A stretch of 64,000 bases of DNA from Lepidodermella squamata (taxonomy: Eukaryota > Gastrotricha), in NCBI GenBank assembly GCA_047495785.1, contig JBLDXI010000033.1, positions 992,001 through 1,056,000 of the forward strand. The letters are read 5' to 3'. Position 1 is the stretch's first letter; each line of letters begins with the position of its first letter. The position numbers and the translations under genes were made by a program. The notes under the pieces were generated by a model. That model worked only from the letters and a program-made list of their open reading frames with translations, did no database searches and had not been told where the DNA came from. Shown here piece by piece: positions 12,705 to 25,543 of this stretch.

Positions 12705-13225
12705 TTGCTTGAAATCGACTATAGGTTACGGCTTGTTTCAGGCATTAAGGAAAGTACGAAAAAACTGATAACCGTGAATTTTGAAGGAACATGCGTGTAA
12801 TAATTTGTTGTTTATTGCATTATTATCAGTTGATATAATAACGCTAGCTCGATTGCCACGTGCGCCGACTTCGAACAGCTCCTGATCGCAGCAGAACACA
12901 GCGCCGATTTTACAATGTTTTTGCGAGCTATGAAAACAAACTTTCCATGCGTGATTTCTGCGCGATAGTACCGGTAACAATGAGATCTCAACGATTTTTA
13001 GCCTGTATCTCTGCGCCATTTACAGACAATTCATGATCAGATATAAATTCCTATAATTTTAAGGTTTTTCAATGAGCGATTTCGAAAAATAATTTGAATT
13101 TCTTTCCGATTTTTTTCTGAATTTTTCTGACCCGAAAAAATATTTTTATTTAGTTAAAATGTAGGATTTAGGCGCATTTTCGAACAATTTTTGCCATTGA
13201 CAAGTTCTTATAATTTATTGACTGA
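12705..13225. other. Intergenic region between receptor genes F and E
   Basis: Contains the presumed promoter of gene E and the 3' flank of gene F. I see no further gene, repeat or clear promoter element. Confidence 0.35.
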
Positions 13226-15135
13226 CTAAAATTCGGCATAATACGATTGCGTAACGTTATCTGGTGGCGGCTCAGGTATCTGCGGCGCCGCTGTAGCCGT
13301 CAGTTGCAAGTAAGCCAGCAAAGGATAAACAAATGAAATCAAAGTAGCGGCTAAAAAGCCAAGCCAGTTAATAACGGCTGCCAAAAGAGTTGCTTTTCGC
13401 AATTTTCGCCTCTGTTCCGCTCGTTCGCGATGAATCGTCCGCCGACGCAACGACGTCGCAGTTTTCCGGTCCAATTTCGAGGTCATGTTGGTGTTAGCTT
13501 GCAGCTTCGTAGCCGCAGTTGCAAGTTCTTGAACGCTCATAGTCATGTCCGATGCCTCGGGCGATTCAAGCCCTGGCGATAGGTCGTTCAACTTCGGAAC
13601 TTGCAGCGTTAGGGGCCTTTGCGGGCTGACTAATAGTTTGGGACGCGCAGCCGGAGTGCCCGGTTTCTCGCCTCGGCGAAAGATTGCAACGAAGCCCCAC
13701 ATTGGTAGACCGTCATCAGGGTCGACCAGCTCAATTGTCAACACGCAAATGGAAACACTGATGACAGAAAGGCCTAGTTGAAGGTTAAGGTAGTTTTGAA
13801 GCAGTGATTCATCAGAGCTTCGAGGTAGAGTGTCTGCAAGTTGTCCTTGAAAGAAAAATGCAGTCAGCAACACGACCGTGGCTTGAGGAACCTGAGTTGG
13901 AAAATTCAATTTATAAAAATTAATTAATGAATTAACATTTAACATTTTTAAAATTTTGATTGTTCTAAATTTCAGTTTCAATTTTAAAATTTTAAATGTA
14001 ATTTAAATATTCCGAAAAATTGCAATCAAAATAAACGAACTCTATCGATGTACTTGATCGGCATCAGGAACGTAAGGACTTGAAGTATTGATAGCAAAAC
14101 AAGTGGAATCAAGTAGGTTCGTTGGAAATAATCTGGAAAAAACGAGATAATGACATGTTTTGCATTGATGACTCATCATACCTGGTTTCCGCTTCATTAT
14201 AAAATAAAAATGAATCCGGCTGAAACCGGTTTTACGACCAGTTTTGTATACAGCAGCGAAACCATTGGCATCTATAAAATTTTTAAATAAAATCCTTAAA
14301 ATGAAAAAACAGGTAAAGACCTATCAAAGTCCACATAGGATTTTCGGCATACATCCCTAGCGCCACCGGGTTCGGTTTATCAGAACGAATTTGTAACATC
14401 ATTTCAGCTGATGTGTAAACAACCGATTCGACTACAATCGAACATTTCCTTGAGAAAAAAAGCATATCAAGTCTAATTATTTTCTACTAAAAGGGCTTAC
14501 TGATAATCAAAAGGGTAGTACTTGAGGTCTAATAAGCACCGCGTTTGAAATTTCCCGCTCGGATGGAACCAAACTCGACCTTCAAATGTGACCCGAAATC
14601 GAAAGTCGTTGTTATGAATCAAGCTGATCAAGTCATCAACACTATTCGCGATTTGCAAATCAGGCGACCAAATTTGATCCGGAGCAATGATAACCTCCTT
14701 AATACCGCCGTAGACTGCAGGGTCCCATCTCAAGGCTGAATCGTTCCATCCTAACTGAAGTCGAGCTGTTGTAACGAAAGTCTCGTGGTTTTCGATTATT
14801 TCCTGAATCCGAATCAGATACATGCGGCAGTCGACGATAAACGGGCACGGGCTGTTGCTTGTTGGAGGTGTTGTAGTCGTTATGTTGGGGTTATTCATTT
14901 CTGGGCAGTGAGATTTCGGAATTAACCGCTTGCTATAGCCGCTGTTAGCGCCCATCAGCGCCTCCATTAGCAAAGCAACCTCACGCTGTTTGGTTAGGGT
15001 GAGCAATCGCGGCACATAAGACGGGGCTCGTTCTTCGCTGAAATCATCGAAATGGCATCGAATACCCGTTAAAATGATTAGCAAATGAACAGCAATAAAA
15101 TGCCACACTAGCGATAACAAGGATGATGAGTTCAT
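13226..15135 (-). CDS. Cys-loop receptor subunit F
   Basis: Exons 15135-14501, 14448-14321, 14271-14182, 14132-14041 and 13891-13226 give 536 residues, the longest member of the array. The start at 15135 is chosen because it begins a clean signal peptide (MNSSSLLSLVWHFIAVHLLI). An upstream in-frame ATG at 15159 would add eight polar residues, and a further open stretch to 15396 is unlikely to be coding. The LQL/GW intron is missing, as in D. Cys-loop with YPFDYQ, loop B ESVVYTS, pore DRVPQATVVLLTAFFFQG followed by QLADTLP. The M3-M4 loop is expanded (about 125 residues, Arg/Lys/Pro-rich), and the protein ends SYYAEF. It is divergent to gene G. Confidence 0.86.
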
Positions 15136-15654
15136 TTTTTTATTATTATCTAAATTCATTTCTGCGCACTGCTTTATAAGAACAAGTAAAAGAGCGCGAG
15201 TTAATCCCTCTCGTTCTGTATTTTTGCGATCGATCTTATGAGCGCGGCTTTTACACATATTTCCGTCCTTACAATCAATCTTAAAATATTTAACTAATTT
15301 TCGAGTTAAATGCCTCGATTTATTGCTGCAGTGATTTATCGACGTAAATTTCCTGCTATTTCTTCGCGGAAGCAGGATGTTCACATTTTGGCCCATTGAA
15401 ATTTCCTTTATTCATGAAATGAATGAAAATGACATATTACTGTTTATATATAAATTGAAATGAGGGGAAAATGCTTTTACAGATATTCGTTAATTTTATT
15501 ATATCAATAAAAGAAAAACGTCTGGAAACGTTTTTTTCGCCACAAATGCCGCTAATTGCATTGAATTCGATTTTTTCCTTATTCCCACCTCGATCCTGTA
15601 ACGTCAGTTTTTTGCGATGTTTTTGCCAAAGTGAGGAATTTCTGATTTCTCGAT
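15136..15654. other. Divergent promoter region between receptor genes F and G
   Basis: About 520 bases separate two outward-facing starts. It is AT-rich. The open frame running to 15396 on the minus strand is basic and low in family motifs, so I read it as leader sequence. Confidence 0.35.
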
Positions 15655-17397
15655 ATGAAATATTTTTGTGTCCTAATCTGGGTTTTACTGTTTCGATTCC
15701 AATCTCTTGCAGCTGACGGCGATGATTTCGAAGATTTGGAAGATGAGGATCGTGATGAGAAGCGGGTCGAGGTGAATCTCGTCGGTCCCCAGCCAATAAG
15801 ATCATTACCCCAGCAGCAGCAGCAGGCTAGCAATGATCGCGGGAAACTCGAGCACGAGGCGATTTCAGCGCTTTTGTACAAACTTATCGGCCCGCGAAGC
15901 AGCTACAACCGAACAGTTATCCCGCCATCGCAGGATTGCCCTGACGATCGGTTCAAGCCATGCCCTTTCCGCATCTATTGCCGCCTGTTTCTCATAAGAA
16001 TTCAAGAAATTCATGAAAACAGCGAAACAATGGTTTCAACAGCCCGACTTCAATTGGTAAAATATTTCATATTAAATTTTTCGGATTTTCAGTGTTTATT
16101 CAGGGTTGGAATGACTCAGCTTTAAGGTGGAACCCTGAAGAATACAACGGCGTGAAAAGCATTATAATTCCACCTCGGCTGATTTGGGCACCCGATTTGC
16201 AAATGGCAAATAGCGTCGATCATGAAATGAACATCTTACACCATGCCGGCAGCGCGAGTTATCGCGTCAACTACCTAGGCCAAGTCTGGTTTTACCCGAC
16301 GGGAAAATTTACAACACGATGCACGCTCTACTTGAAATTTTACCCGTTTGATTACCAGTAAGACTGAATTTAGGTCATTGTATTGGAATTTATTTGAGCT
16401 CAATTAGGCGATGTGGCATAATTGTAGAGTCTTCAGCTTACACATCGAACGAGTTGATTACAATAATCCGACCAGACAGAAAAGACCCGGTCACCTTGGG
16501 AATGTACACAGAAAATCCGATGTGGTCATTGATCGGTGAGCTAAATTTAACGTATTTTCAAAGCAATAATTTATTTTTTCAAAAGAATCGACTGGATTTT
16601 CGAGTTTTTACAAGACAAGCCAGACTACAGCATTCAGTCGAATTCATTTTTGGATGATCGTAAAAAGAAAACCAGGTAATAACCAATGACGAGACATTTT
16701 TACTGTTCGAATACCTGTATTAATTTCAGATTATTTTCAACGAACTTGCCTTCTTCCAATCACCTTTCTATCCATTCTTCAGGTCAATAAAATTTTGAAA
16801 TTTATTTGATTTTTTTTTTATAATTTTTACCGATTTTCCCGATTTCTTCGCTTGCAGGTCTTGACCTATTTAACGCCAATGAAATTTATCGACCGAGTTC
16901 CACAAGCGACTGTAGTGCTGCTAACCGCCTTTTTTCTTCAAGGGTACTTGTCCGAACAGCTTCCTCGAACCGCGGCCGAATGCTACGTCCAAACCTACTT
17001 GAGCATGGTCATAGCCCTATCCGTCGTGACAATATCTCTCTGTACGATCACCATCGTATTAGTGGACCCTGATGACGAACTTCACTACTGGGGGCTGAGT
17101 ATTCTATACCGAAAACTACGGCATAACCGAATGTTCGCGAAAAGACGCCTGGCACCTAGGGCTCTGCCTGAAAGTTTTGACGAAGATTACAACCAGTTGC
17201 ATTATCGGCCGACGCGTAAGATCAAGAAGAACACGTTGATAGCGGCGGCTGTTAATTGGTTCGGATTTTTCATTTGCACGATCGTGTCCGTGGCCTACCC
17301 GCTGTTCGCTTTTGTCATTTTGGTGGCTGATAAACCGCCTCCTATGCCGAGACCACCGACTGGGAACGTATCGTATTCCTACTACGCCGAAGTTTGA
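15655..17397 (+). CDS. Cys-loop receptor subunit G
   Basis: Exons 15655-16056, 16104-16357, 16408-16535, 16586-16675, 16730-16782 and 16858-17397; 488 residues. Signal peptide (MKYFCVLIWVLLFRFQSLAA), then an acidic segment and a Gln run (PQQQQQ) not seen in siblings. N-terminal cysteines are in SQDCPDDRFKPCPF. Loop A is IWAPDLQMANS. Exon 2 is one codon longer than the usual 251 bases. Loop B reads ESSAYTS, loop C SFYKTSQ. The pore is DRVPQATVVLLTAFFLQG, with Leu at 14', which links G to the H, I, J and M group. The short M3-M4 loop is basic and the tail ends SYSYYAEV. The M1 intron after ILQ is kept while the one before M2 is lost. Confidence 0.87.
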
Positions 17398-18733
17398 ACG
17401 AAAACATGATTCGCTTCTATTGTTAATCGATTAAATAATCAGCTATGTATCAGTAAAATCGCATGAAATCGAATTTTTATAAATTTAGCTTCGAATTCGA
17501 CCCGACGCGTGGCTAAATGGATGGAGCATAATCGGAATTCGGGCTTTTTGTCAAATAAAAAAATTGAGAGTCGGCTTTTCAATATAGGGTAATTCCTTAT
17601 ACTATTATAAATTAATCGATAAATTAATTATTCTTTTATACATTAATTATCAAAAATTCTTTATAATTATAGGAATAAAATAATTAATTTGGGCAGTTCA
17701 AAACGAAAAATTATCGCGTTCCAGCTTTATCAGGTCCTTTAAATCCTTACCTTGGACCAAGTTGACCTCAAAGGAAAATCGACCGAGTGTGTGAGAGAAA
17801 TAAAATTGAAAGTGTGGGGGTAATTACCAATTAATAATGCTTGAAATAAGAATTCTTCAGCGCTAACTTTTGAAGCTCAGCAACGCGTATAAATATTGGA
17901 ATTTTTTATCGTTCATTGATCTTAAATTTGATCAAATCTGACTTTTAAGGAAGCGCGCTGAAAACGATAGCTCCTTCACTAAGGAAAAACTGCGCATAAC
18001 GTAAATAATTGTTGAGTACGAGAAAAATATTGAGGTGGATATCGATAAAAAGTATCGCATCGATTTGCAAACGGACTTTGGCGGCCACTCACTCAATCCC
18101 TGGCTCAACTTTTCATCATTTAGTCCTGTAGATACGATGTGTTGATAGATTTAGTCCAAATTCGGGGGAGAAGGATGAAGAGTAAGCCAACCGCAGTGAC
18201 CATAAACATTACAGCTGCGAGTGCCCGCAATGTTGATACACCGACAAAAAAATCATTTTGTTTTCTCTCGATATATAAAATAGGTGAAAAAATTAGAACA
18301 ACCTCAACTACCGAGAATAACATGATTTAGCAAGCATTTTTACAAGGTGTAAACAGCGCGAAAAAAAGCGCGATTGTTTTCGCAACACATCGCGCTCATC
18401 GCGCCCATCAGCATTGCGTTTCCTTCAATCTCTACGCACCCTCTATTGATTGTATTACATTCGCATTCGCACGTCCTTTAAACATCATTAGGGCGTCGGT
18501 TCCATATCATCACGTTCTAATAATAGAGTTGCGATTTGTAAATTTATACGAATCGGCATGCCAGCAGGCCGTACAACAGTAGTAGCAGTCGGTACATCTT
18601 TACACTAAGGAATCAACCTATAAATAATCTGCAATTTTTTTAACATACTATAAATCCGCTCATGGAAACGCATCCAGTGCATCAATTTTTTCTGCAATAA
18701 GCACCGGCTTGGTTAACAACAAGACGACTAGGG
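17398..18733. other. Intergenic region upstream of receptor gene H
   Basis: About 1.3 kb. A 67-codon open frame on the minus strand (18,323-18,120) encodes two hydrophobic stretches but has no support from motifs, splice sites or neighbours. I see no repeats or RNA genes. Confidence 0.35.
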
Positions 18734-20397
18734 ATGAAATGCCTCGCGGTCATTTTACTTGCAACTTTGGTGTCAGGCGACGAAACGGTTGAAAATGCTG
18801 GCGCTACGGCTCAACACCGCCACATGTCGGCGCTGCTCGACGACCTGCTTGGGCCATCGAGCAGGTACAACAAAACAGTTTTGCCAGCAGTTCGTTGCCC
18901 GGCTGGGAAGAAGGCTTGCCCTTTCGTCGTTTACCTTCGACTTTTTCTCATTCGAGTTCAGGAAATTATCGAAAATCAGGAGACTCTAGTCACAACGGCT
19001 AGAGTGCAAATGGTGTTTTTTTTTCATAATTATAAACAACCGCTAATTAACGAATTTTTCCAGGGCTGGAACGACTCTGCACTCAAATGGGATCCAGCGA
19101 AATACGGTGGTATAAAAGCCATGCTTGTTCCGCCTGAGAGAATCTGGCGGCCTGACCTACAAATGGCTAATAGCGTTGATGACATGTTCGCACTCATGCA
19201 TGGCAGTGATTTTGGGTTCAGGGTGTCCTACGACGGCCAAGTCTGGTACCACCCGACTGGAAAATTTCAAACTCGATGCGCATTGGATCTACAATTCTAC
19301 CCCTTCGATTACCAGTAAATTAATTTTAAGGAGGATTTGTTTAAAATTAAATTTTAATTTTTTAGACGCTGTGCAATGGTTATTGAATCAGTGACTTACA
19401 CATCTAAAGAGATGCTGCTCAGAATTCGACCCGATAAGCCGGATCCAGTGACGTTAGGCATGTATGCTGAGAATAATATGTGGAATTTAATTGGTGAGTT
19501 GAATAATCCCCGTTTTTTTCATCCTGCATTGAAAAAAATAACTTTGAATCATGCAAGACACTGACGGCTATCCGACCCTGTACAAAACCGGAGCTAACAC
19601 TGGCTTCAGCCGAATCCATTTTTGGATGATTCTGAAGCGTAAACCAGGTACAGTTGCACCTTCAGTAATGCTAAGTTAGTAAACTACTAATCCATTAAAT
19701 TTCAGATCATTTCATCCGAACTTTTATCGTACCAACAGTCCTAATATCGATACTTCAATTACTGACCTACCTCACGCCGATGAAGTTCATCGACCGCGTG
19801 CCCCAGGCCACTGTCGTCCTAATGACCGCCTTCTTCTTACAAGGCTACATAGCCGAGCAGTTGCCTGAAACTTCGTCCGAATCCTACGTTCATTCTTACA
19901 TCAATTTGGTTATCTCGCTATCTGTCCTTACTGTATCGATATGTACCGTGACGTGTACGCTGGTCGATCCTGACGACGGGCTGCCTCTTTGGGGGTTGTT
20001 GCATCTCATCGATATTCCGAGGCTCAACCCATTGCGAAAGCCAGAACCGCCGTCTAAGCCGTTACGTGACAGTTCTGTCATGAATGAGGACGATTTCCAA
20101 TACATTTGCGCGAGTATCAATACGCGGTTCCAACTCGAGCAAAGTCAGGTCGAGGAGGCGAATAAGTTGAAAAAGGAGGCGAAGGAACAGATACGGAAGC
20201 AGCAGAATAAGCTGAAAAAGCCGAGTCAGTGGGTTGTAATAGCGGCGATTCTCAACTGGCTCGGATTTCTAGTTTGCGCCATCATTTCACTCGCTTATCC
20301 AGTGCTTGCTTTCAAGGTTTTGGTGCCGAAAGAGCCGCCACCCATGCCGCCGCCGCCGAAGGGTAACATGACAACGTCGTACTATGCTGAACTATGA
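18734..20397 (+). CDS. Cys-loop receptor subunit H
   Basis: Exons 18734-19012, 19064-19314, 19366-19493, 19558-19647 and 19706-20397; 479 residues. Shortest N-terminus of the array: a signal peptide (MKCLAVILLATLVSG) and only about 75 further residues before GW. N-terminal cysteines in AVRCPAGKKACPF. Loop A is IWRPDLQMANS, Cys-loop FYPFDYQ, loop B ESVTYTS, and loop C TLYKTGANT without paired cysteines. The entire M1-M4 region and tail are one exon, so the two introns near M2 seen in C are lost. The M3-M4 loop holds a charged, likely coiled-coil stretch (EEANKLKKEAKEQIRKQQNK). The tail is proline-rich with an N-glycosylation site (GNMTTSYYAEL). Closest to I and J by the loop and tail. Confidence 0.88.
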
Positions 20398-22381
20398 AAA
20401 ATTACCGTGCTGCTATTTTACCTCATAATTTCGTGAGTTCAGGGAATGTTCAACTGGTGTGATTCGTGTTGATAATTCAGAACAAAAAATAAAAGGAGAA
20501 AATGGCTGAGGGTGGAGTTGATTTGTCAAGAACCCGGGCGCTATACAGGTGTGGCGATAAAGTTAATCCGATAAGGATCGCTAATACCTACTTGCTAATA
20601 ACTCTATATTTACAATGAGGACGAGGAAACGGAATAGTTATGTCGGTCATTTTTGGAAAAGCGTTGTGGAAAATGCCGGCAATGGCCCACCCCGTCTTTC
20701 CCCAATTTAACCCGTTCATGGCCGAGTTATGGTTTTGTAAGATATTTACCTGCAAATATTGAGCATATCCAGCAATTCGAATAAGGCTTTTTAGCGGAAG
20801 CTAAAATTTTACCCTGAGTCTGGAGTTAGTAAGTCTAGCTGATTTCAGTTTCATTATTTGATTGCTATGTACCAAAAGCTCTTTCCTATTTATGCTACCT
20901 TTAAATAAAAATCCGACCAAAAAACTATTGGTTGTATATTTTTCAAATTTTTTTCTCAATTCCCGATTTAAATCCTACATTAAAAGGCATAAACGAGGAT
21001 TTTTAGCAATTTTAAGGAATTTAGCAAGACGAAATCATGAAAAATCAATTTTAGTCAGAAATTTTCAGTTCCAGTGCCCTTCGTCCCTGCTACAAAATCA
21101 CGGGCTCCAATAAAAATGAGAAATTACGGAGGCAGTCGGGCACTCATGAAAACACAATACACGCCTAATGAACTTTGACTTAAACGATGCCTCTGTAAGT
21201 GATAGTCTTAGAATGACTATGCCACCTACAGAGCTGTGAAAAAGCCATACGCTTACACCTGTAGGTGTGGCCTTTCGCCGAATAATTCCATTATAATTGC
21301 TCACACCAGTATGTGCTCTTTTATCAAGCGTGCATGCTGAGCCTTATGACTTTGATTATTAGGATATCATAGGAAATCCAACTAAAAGCGCATTGATTCA
21401 GATTTCTCAAAAAAACTCGGAATGTTTCGGAATTACCTACCGTAAATACCGAATTGTGAGCCATTATCTTCTATTTTTTTCGACCGATCGGCAACCCCGG
21501 CACTGAGATGAAGATGTCTGCATTCTATTCCGGTTCTACCTTATAATTACTTATTATTGAAAAACGTAACTCTGGCAGAAAAAATAAGCAAAATCGGAAC
21601 GCCTATTGGTTTTACTGGGTGCTCATACTCTTTTCCACTTTTCCCGTCTGAAATCCCGCCTACTGGGGATATTGATAAAACGTACCTGCCCTCTATTCCC
21701 CTCTATTCTGCCCTATAATTTTTCGAATGTCCTGAAACATTATTCAGTTTCTGCCCTGACTCATATTTCGGTATTTTTACGGTATTTTAATCTGAATACG
21801 GTATTTGAGTAAGACCTGTCATTAGATCATTGCAATAGCGTGCAAGCTTTGTTTCAATTAGTTCGTCATTCGAATAATTTCCGTGACCGATATTCGCCTC
21901 TGGTCGATTGCTGCGAAAAAAACGTTCGGACTCGGGTAAAAAGTTCGCTGTCAGCCATCGCTCATCACCTCCAGCGTGCGCGTTATAGAAAACCCGCAAT
22001 GCGCATGCGAAAAAAACAGCTAATAAAACCGCACCCTCATTGTAACATACGTAGTAATATCAGTTGCGTCAAGCATATTAGCTCGCATTAAACCATAAAT
22101 CTGTGGATGCTGCGTTCGCCGGACGCTAGGCGCACACGTTTACGCAACATTAACAAAAGTAAACATAAAACATCACGGCGATACAGCACTTTTTATACGA
22201 CTAGATTAGATACTATCTACCCATCTCTTACCTATATTTTCTCATGCAGCGCTCAACATCGATCTGTCAATTTTGAAACAATAAAGCCAGACAGCTGAGA
22301 TTGTCCAGAGCAACCTAGAATTTTATGACCTGCTCTCGCTGATAGACCAGTATATTATCTTTATGCTACTGAGTTGAAAAT
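20398..22381. other. Long intergenic region, distal promoter of receptor gene I
   Basis: Nearly 2 kb with no supported gene. Its last 450 bases contain blocks also found upstream of gene J. The first 1.4 kb is unique as far as I can tell. Short open frames there lack any recognisable motif. Confidence 0.5.
21950..22310 (+). promoter_or_regulatory. Promoter-proximal region shared with gene J
   Basis: Several blocks match the region upstream of gene J in the same order: CGCATTAAACCATAAATC (ends 22,101; partner ends 25,245), GCAACATTAACAA followed by GTAAACAT (22,144-22,166; partner 25,281-25,303), and ATCGATCTGTCAATTT (starts 22,258; partner 25,419). Intervening sequence has diverged or shifted. 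GTAAACA fits a forkhead-type site, but that is only a motif match. Confidence 0.55.
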
Positions 22382-24052
22382 ATGCTTCTGGTGGCTGTTT
22401 TTCTGGCTACAGTTGCGCTTCGGCAAACAGCTCTTGGCAGCGAAACTTCGCAATGGGCAGAGAACAGCTATGAAGAAGATTTCGAACGTTCCCGTGCGGA
22501 ACATCGTTACATGTCGGCTTTGCTCGAGGATCTCACAGGTCCCTCGAGTAAATATAACAAAACCGTCCTGCCAGCAGCCAGATGTCCACCTGGAAAGAAA
22601 GCTCCGTGTCCCTTCATTGTCTACCTACGACTTTTCCTAATTCGGGTTCAGGAAATGGTGGAAAATCAGGAGACATTGATAACAACAGCACGAGTTCAAT
22701 TGGTAAAACTTTTTCCTCTTTTTTTATTCCTCTTGAAACTATAAATTGAACTAGGGCTGGAACGATACTGCACTGAGATGGGACCCGAATAAATACGGCG
22801 GCATCAAGGCTATGATAGTGCCTCCTGAGCAGATCTGGGCTCCCGATTTGCAGGTGGCCAATAGCGTCGAAGATATGTTCAGTCTTATGCATGGCGGCGA
22901 TTTCGGCTTCAGGGTGACTCATACCGGCCAAGTTTGGTATCACCCTACTGGAAAATTTCAAACCCGATGCGCATTGGATCTACAATTCTACCCCTTCGAT
23001 TATCAGTAAGAAAGATTTCAACCATTTTCACTTTAATTTATTTCTGCCTTTTAGACGATGTGCCTTGGTTGTCGAGTCGGTTATTTACACGTCAAAAGAA
23101 ATGTTGCTCATGATCAGACCGGATAAACCGGACCCTGTATCTTTGGGTATGTACGCCGAGAATCACATGTGGCACCTTATCGGTAGGCTTTACATCATAA
23201 GATTGAATGAGTTTGAGTAACTTTTCCTTTTAGACACTGATGGTTATCCTGCCATGTACAAAACTGGAACAAATACTGGATTCAGTCGCATTCACTTCTG
23301 GATGATAGTTCAGCGAAAGCCTGGTAGATTTTTAAATATAAGAATAATGTCTCAAAACTGTTTCATTTTTCCACATTTTAGACCATTTTATCAGAACTTT
23401 CCTTGTGCCGACAATTCTTATTTCAATCCTTCAAGTTTTGACCTATCTTACGCCGATGAAATTCATTGATAGGGTGCCTCAAGCTACTGTCGTGCTCCTT
23501 ACTGCCTTTTTCCTCCAAGGATACGTTTCCGAACAGCTACCTGAAACTTCCTCTGAATCATACGTGCATTCTTATATCAACCTGGTGATTTCACTTTCCG
23601 TCGTCACGGTATCGATCTGCACGGTAACCGTCATGCTTGTTGACCCTGATGAGGGTCTGCCATTATGGGGCCTACTTCACGTAATTCGAGAGACGAAATT
23701 GACCGGAACATTGAAAGCTAGATCGGAAAGTCTAATGCTCAGCGATGACGATTTTCAATACATCGGCGCTAAGATCAACACGAAAATGCGACTAGAAGAG
23801 AGTCAAATCGATGAGGCTAACACGTTGAAGAAGCAAGCGAAAGAAATGATCAGGCGCCATAAAGCGACGAAACGCCCTAGTAAATGGGTCATTATTGCCG
23901 CAGTAATCAATTGGCTAGGCTTTGTCATCTGTGCTGTGGTTTCGACGCTATATCCACTATTTGCTTTTGTGTTTTTCGTTGCCAGTGAACCGCCACCTAT
24001 GCCTCCACCTCCAGTTGGAAACATGACCACATCGTACTATGCCGAAGTTTAG
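22382..24052 (+). CDS. Cys-loop receptor subunit I
   Basis: Exons 22382-22702, 22755-23005, 23055-23182, 23234-23323 and 23382-24052; 486 residues. Approximate layout: signal peptide 1-20, N-terminal cysteine pair 60-72, ligand-binding domain to 263, Cys-loop 179-193, M1 265-290, M2 297-318, M3 328-350, M4 440-462, extracellular tail to the end. Pore DRVPQATVVLLTAFFLQG with a glutamate at the outer ring (SEQLP). The M3-M4 loop contains SDDDFQYIGAKINTK and a Lys/Glu-rich helix shared with H and J. The tail has MPPPP and an N-glycosylation site before SYYAEV. An AATAAA overlaps 24,060-24,065, only seven bases past the stop. The Cys-loop exon is nearly identical in DNA to that of gene J. Confidence 0.89.
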
Positions 24053-25543
24053 CTATCGCAATAAAGTTTTTCAAATGCAATTGCAATCAAATCTGAATCT
24101 GTTTTATATCTCGTTTTGCAGCAGGTAAAGGCAGTCCTCGATTAACGCCGACATAGATATCGCAAACCCCGATAGGTCCTTAGCCTCGAAGATAGCTTCC
24201 TAGAAGATACCCACTTAGGACTTGTGTATATTCTTAAGATTCATCTTATTAAATTCGAATGAATCGATTCCAAAGAATCATTACTTCATGAATCTTTGTT
24301 TCAACTGAAATCAAGGCCATAAATTTATCCTCACTCGTCTGCCGCGAAACTAACATTTTATTATGCAAAAAGCGGAACGAAGGTTCAGGCATCAGAACAT
24401 TTTACTAAAGCGCTCAAGCTGAGAAAGTATACATTCAGACGTTGCTTTTGGGTATGCCAACTTCGAATCGGGAAATGAGGGCTCCTCCGAGATTAATCAT
24501 GCGCATTCATTTACCTCCCAGTATTGATGTGGCATTTTAGGTATGTGGTTACGTCATAATTCTTGAATAGGTTGGTGAGATTTTTATGAAATAAATCTAT
24601 GAAATCTGAATAGGCTTGTCTATTGCTCATTTATATATATCGATGGGCAATAATTGCTCAATATAGATTCCAAAATGGCGATTGGCCTTGGTTATGTGAA
24701 GGGATTAACTTATTCGATGCCTGTTTCTTCAATTGTGAAAAACTTTGCGCAACAAAAAAGGACAACTTTACGCTGTTCAAGAGCAGAATTAGCGATCGTA
24801 TCTCCAGCTAACCTATGCCGTTGTATCAGCTCCAGAAATCTGTTGTTCTTTCTCTTTATACGATGAGTCATGGGTTTTAGGCGCTACTATACTACGATCA
24901 TCAAAGGGATTAGCAGAAACCCGATTTACTTCTCACATCTCCGTAAAATACCTGAGAAAGGTTCCAAGTTGCGAATTATCTAATAACATTTATTGAGATG
25001 TGCAGGACAATCGAAACGTTCAACATCTGTTTTTCACAAGTTTGTAATGCATAAAATGATCGAAAAAACAATCAGTTTCAGGTATATAGCGTTAAGCTGT
25101 TGGCCGTCGCTCATCACCACTACGTGTTGGAAACTCGCCTGCACAGATCAGTATTTTTACCCCGCAAAACAGCTAATGAACCTCGCGCCCTCACTGCGCG
25201 TTTCCATGCATATAGTTCTTATTAGCGCGCATTAAACCATAAATCGGCATGCTTTTACGCCGGATGCGATCGCCGTTTATGCAACATTAACAAGCGTAAA
25301 CATTCAAAACACTCATCCGATATACCGATCATGATATCGAAACACTTTTTGTATGACTTGATTATATGTATATACCATCATCTATCTTTTTCCTACTTAT
25401 TTGCTCAACGCTCGCAGTATCGATCTGTCAATTTCGATACAATAAGAACAGGCAACATTAGACAGCCTATGAGAGGATGTCCAGAATGACCTAGTATTTT
25501 TGACTCGCCTTCTTTGAAATCAGCTTAGAAGAAGACTCCGAAA
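24053..25543. other. Intergenic region between receptor genes I and J
   Basis: About 1.5 kb. No supported gene. The right third (25,090-25,460) carries the blocks shared with the gene I promoter. Confidence 0.45.
25090..25460 (+). promoter_or_regulatory. Promoter-proximal region shared with gene I
   Basis: Counterpart of 21,950-22,310. It keeps the CGCATTAAACCATAAATC block at 25,228-25,245, the GCAACATTAACAA/GTAAACAT block and the ATCGATCTGTCAATTT block in the same order, each about 100-300 bases before the start codon. Confidence 0.55.

Noticed and set aside
15136-15396. N-terminal extension of receptor gene F to an ATG at 15,396
   Set aside because: The extension is basic and polar and would bury the signal peptide. 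The ATG at 15,135 gives a standard receptor start.
18120-18323. Minus-strand 67-codon frame with two hydrophobic stretches
   Set aside because: No signal peptide, splice context, conserved motif or paralogue. AT-rich intergenic DNA often yields hydrophobic frames.
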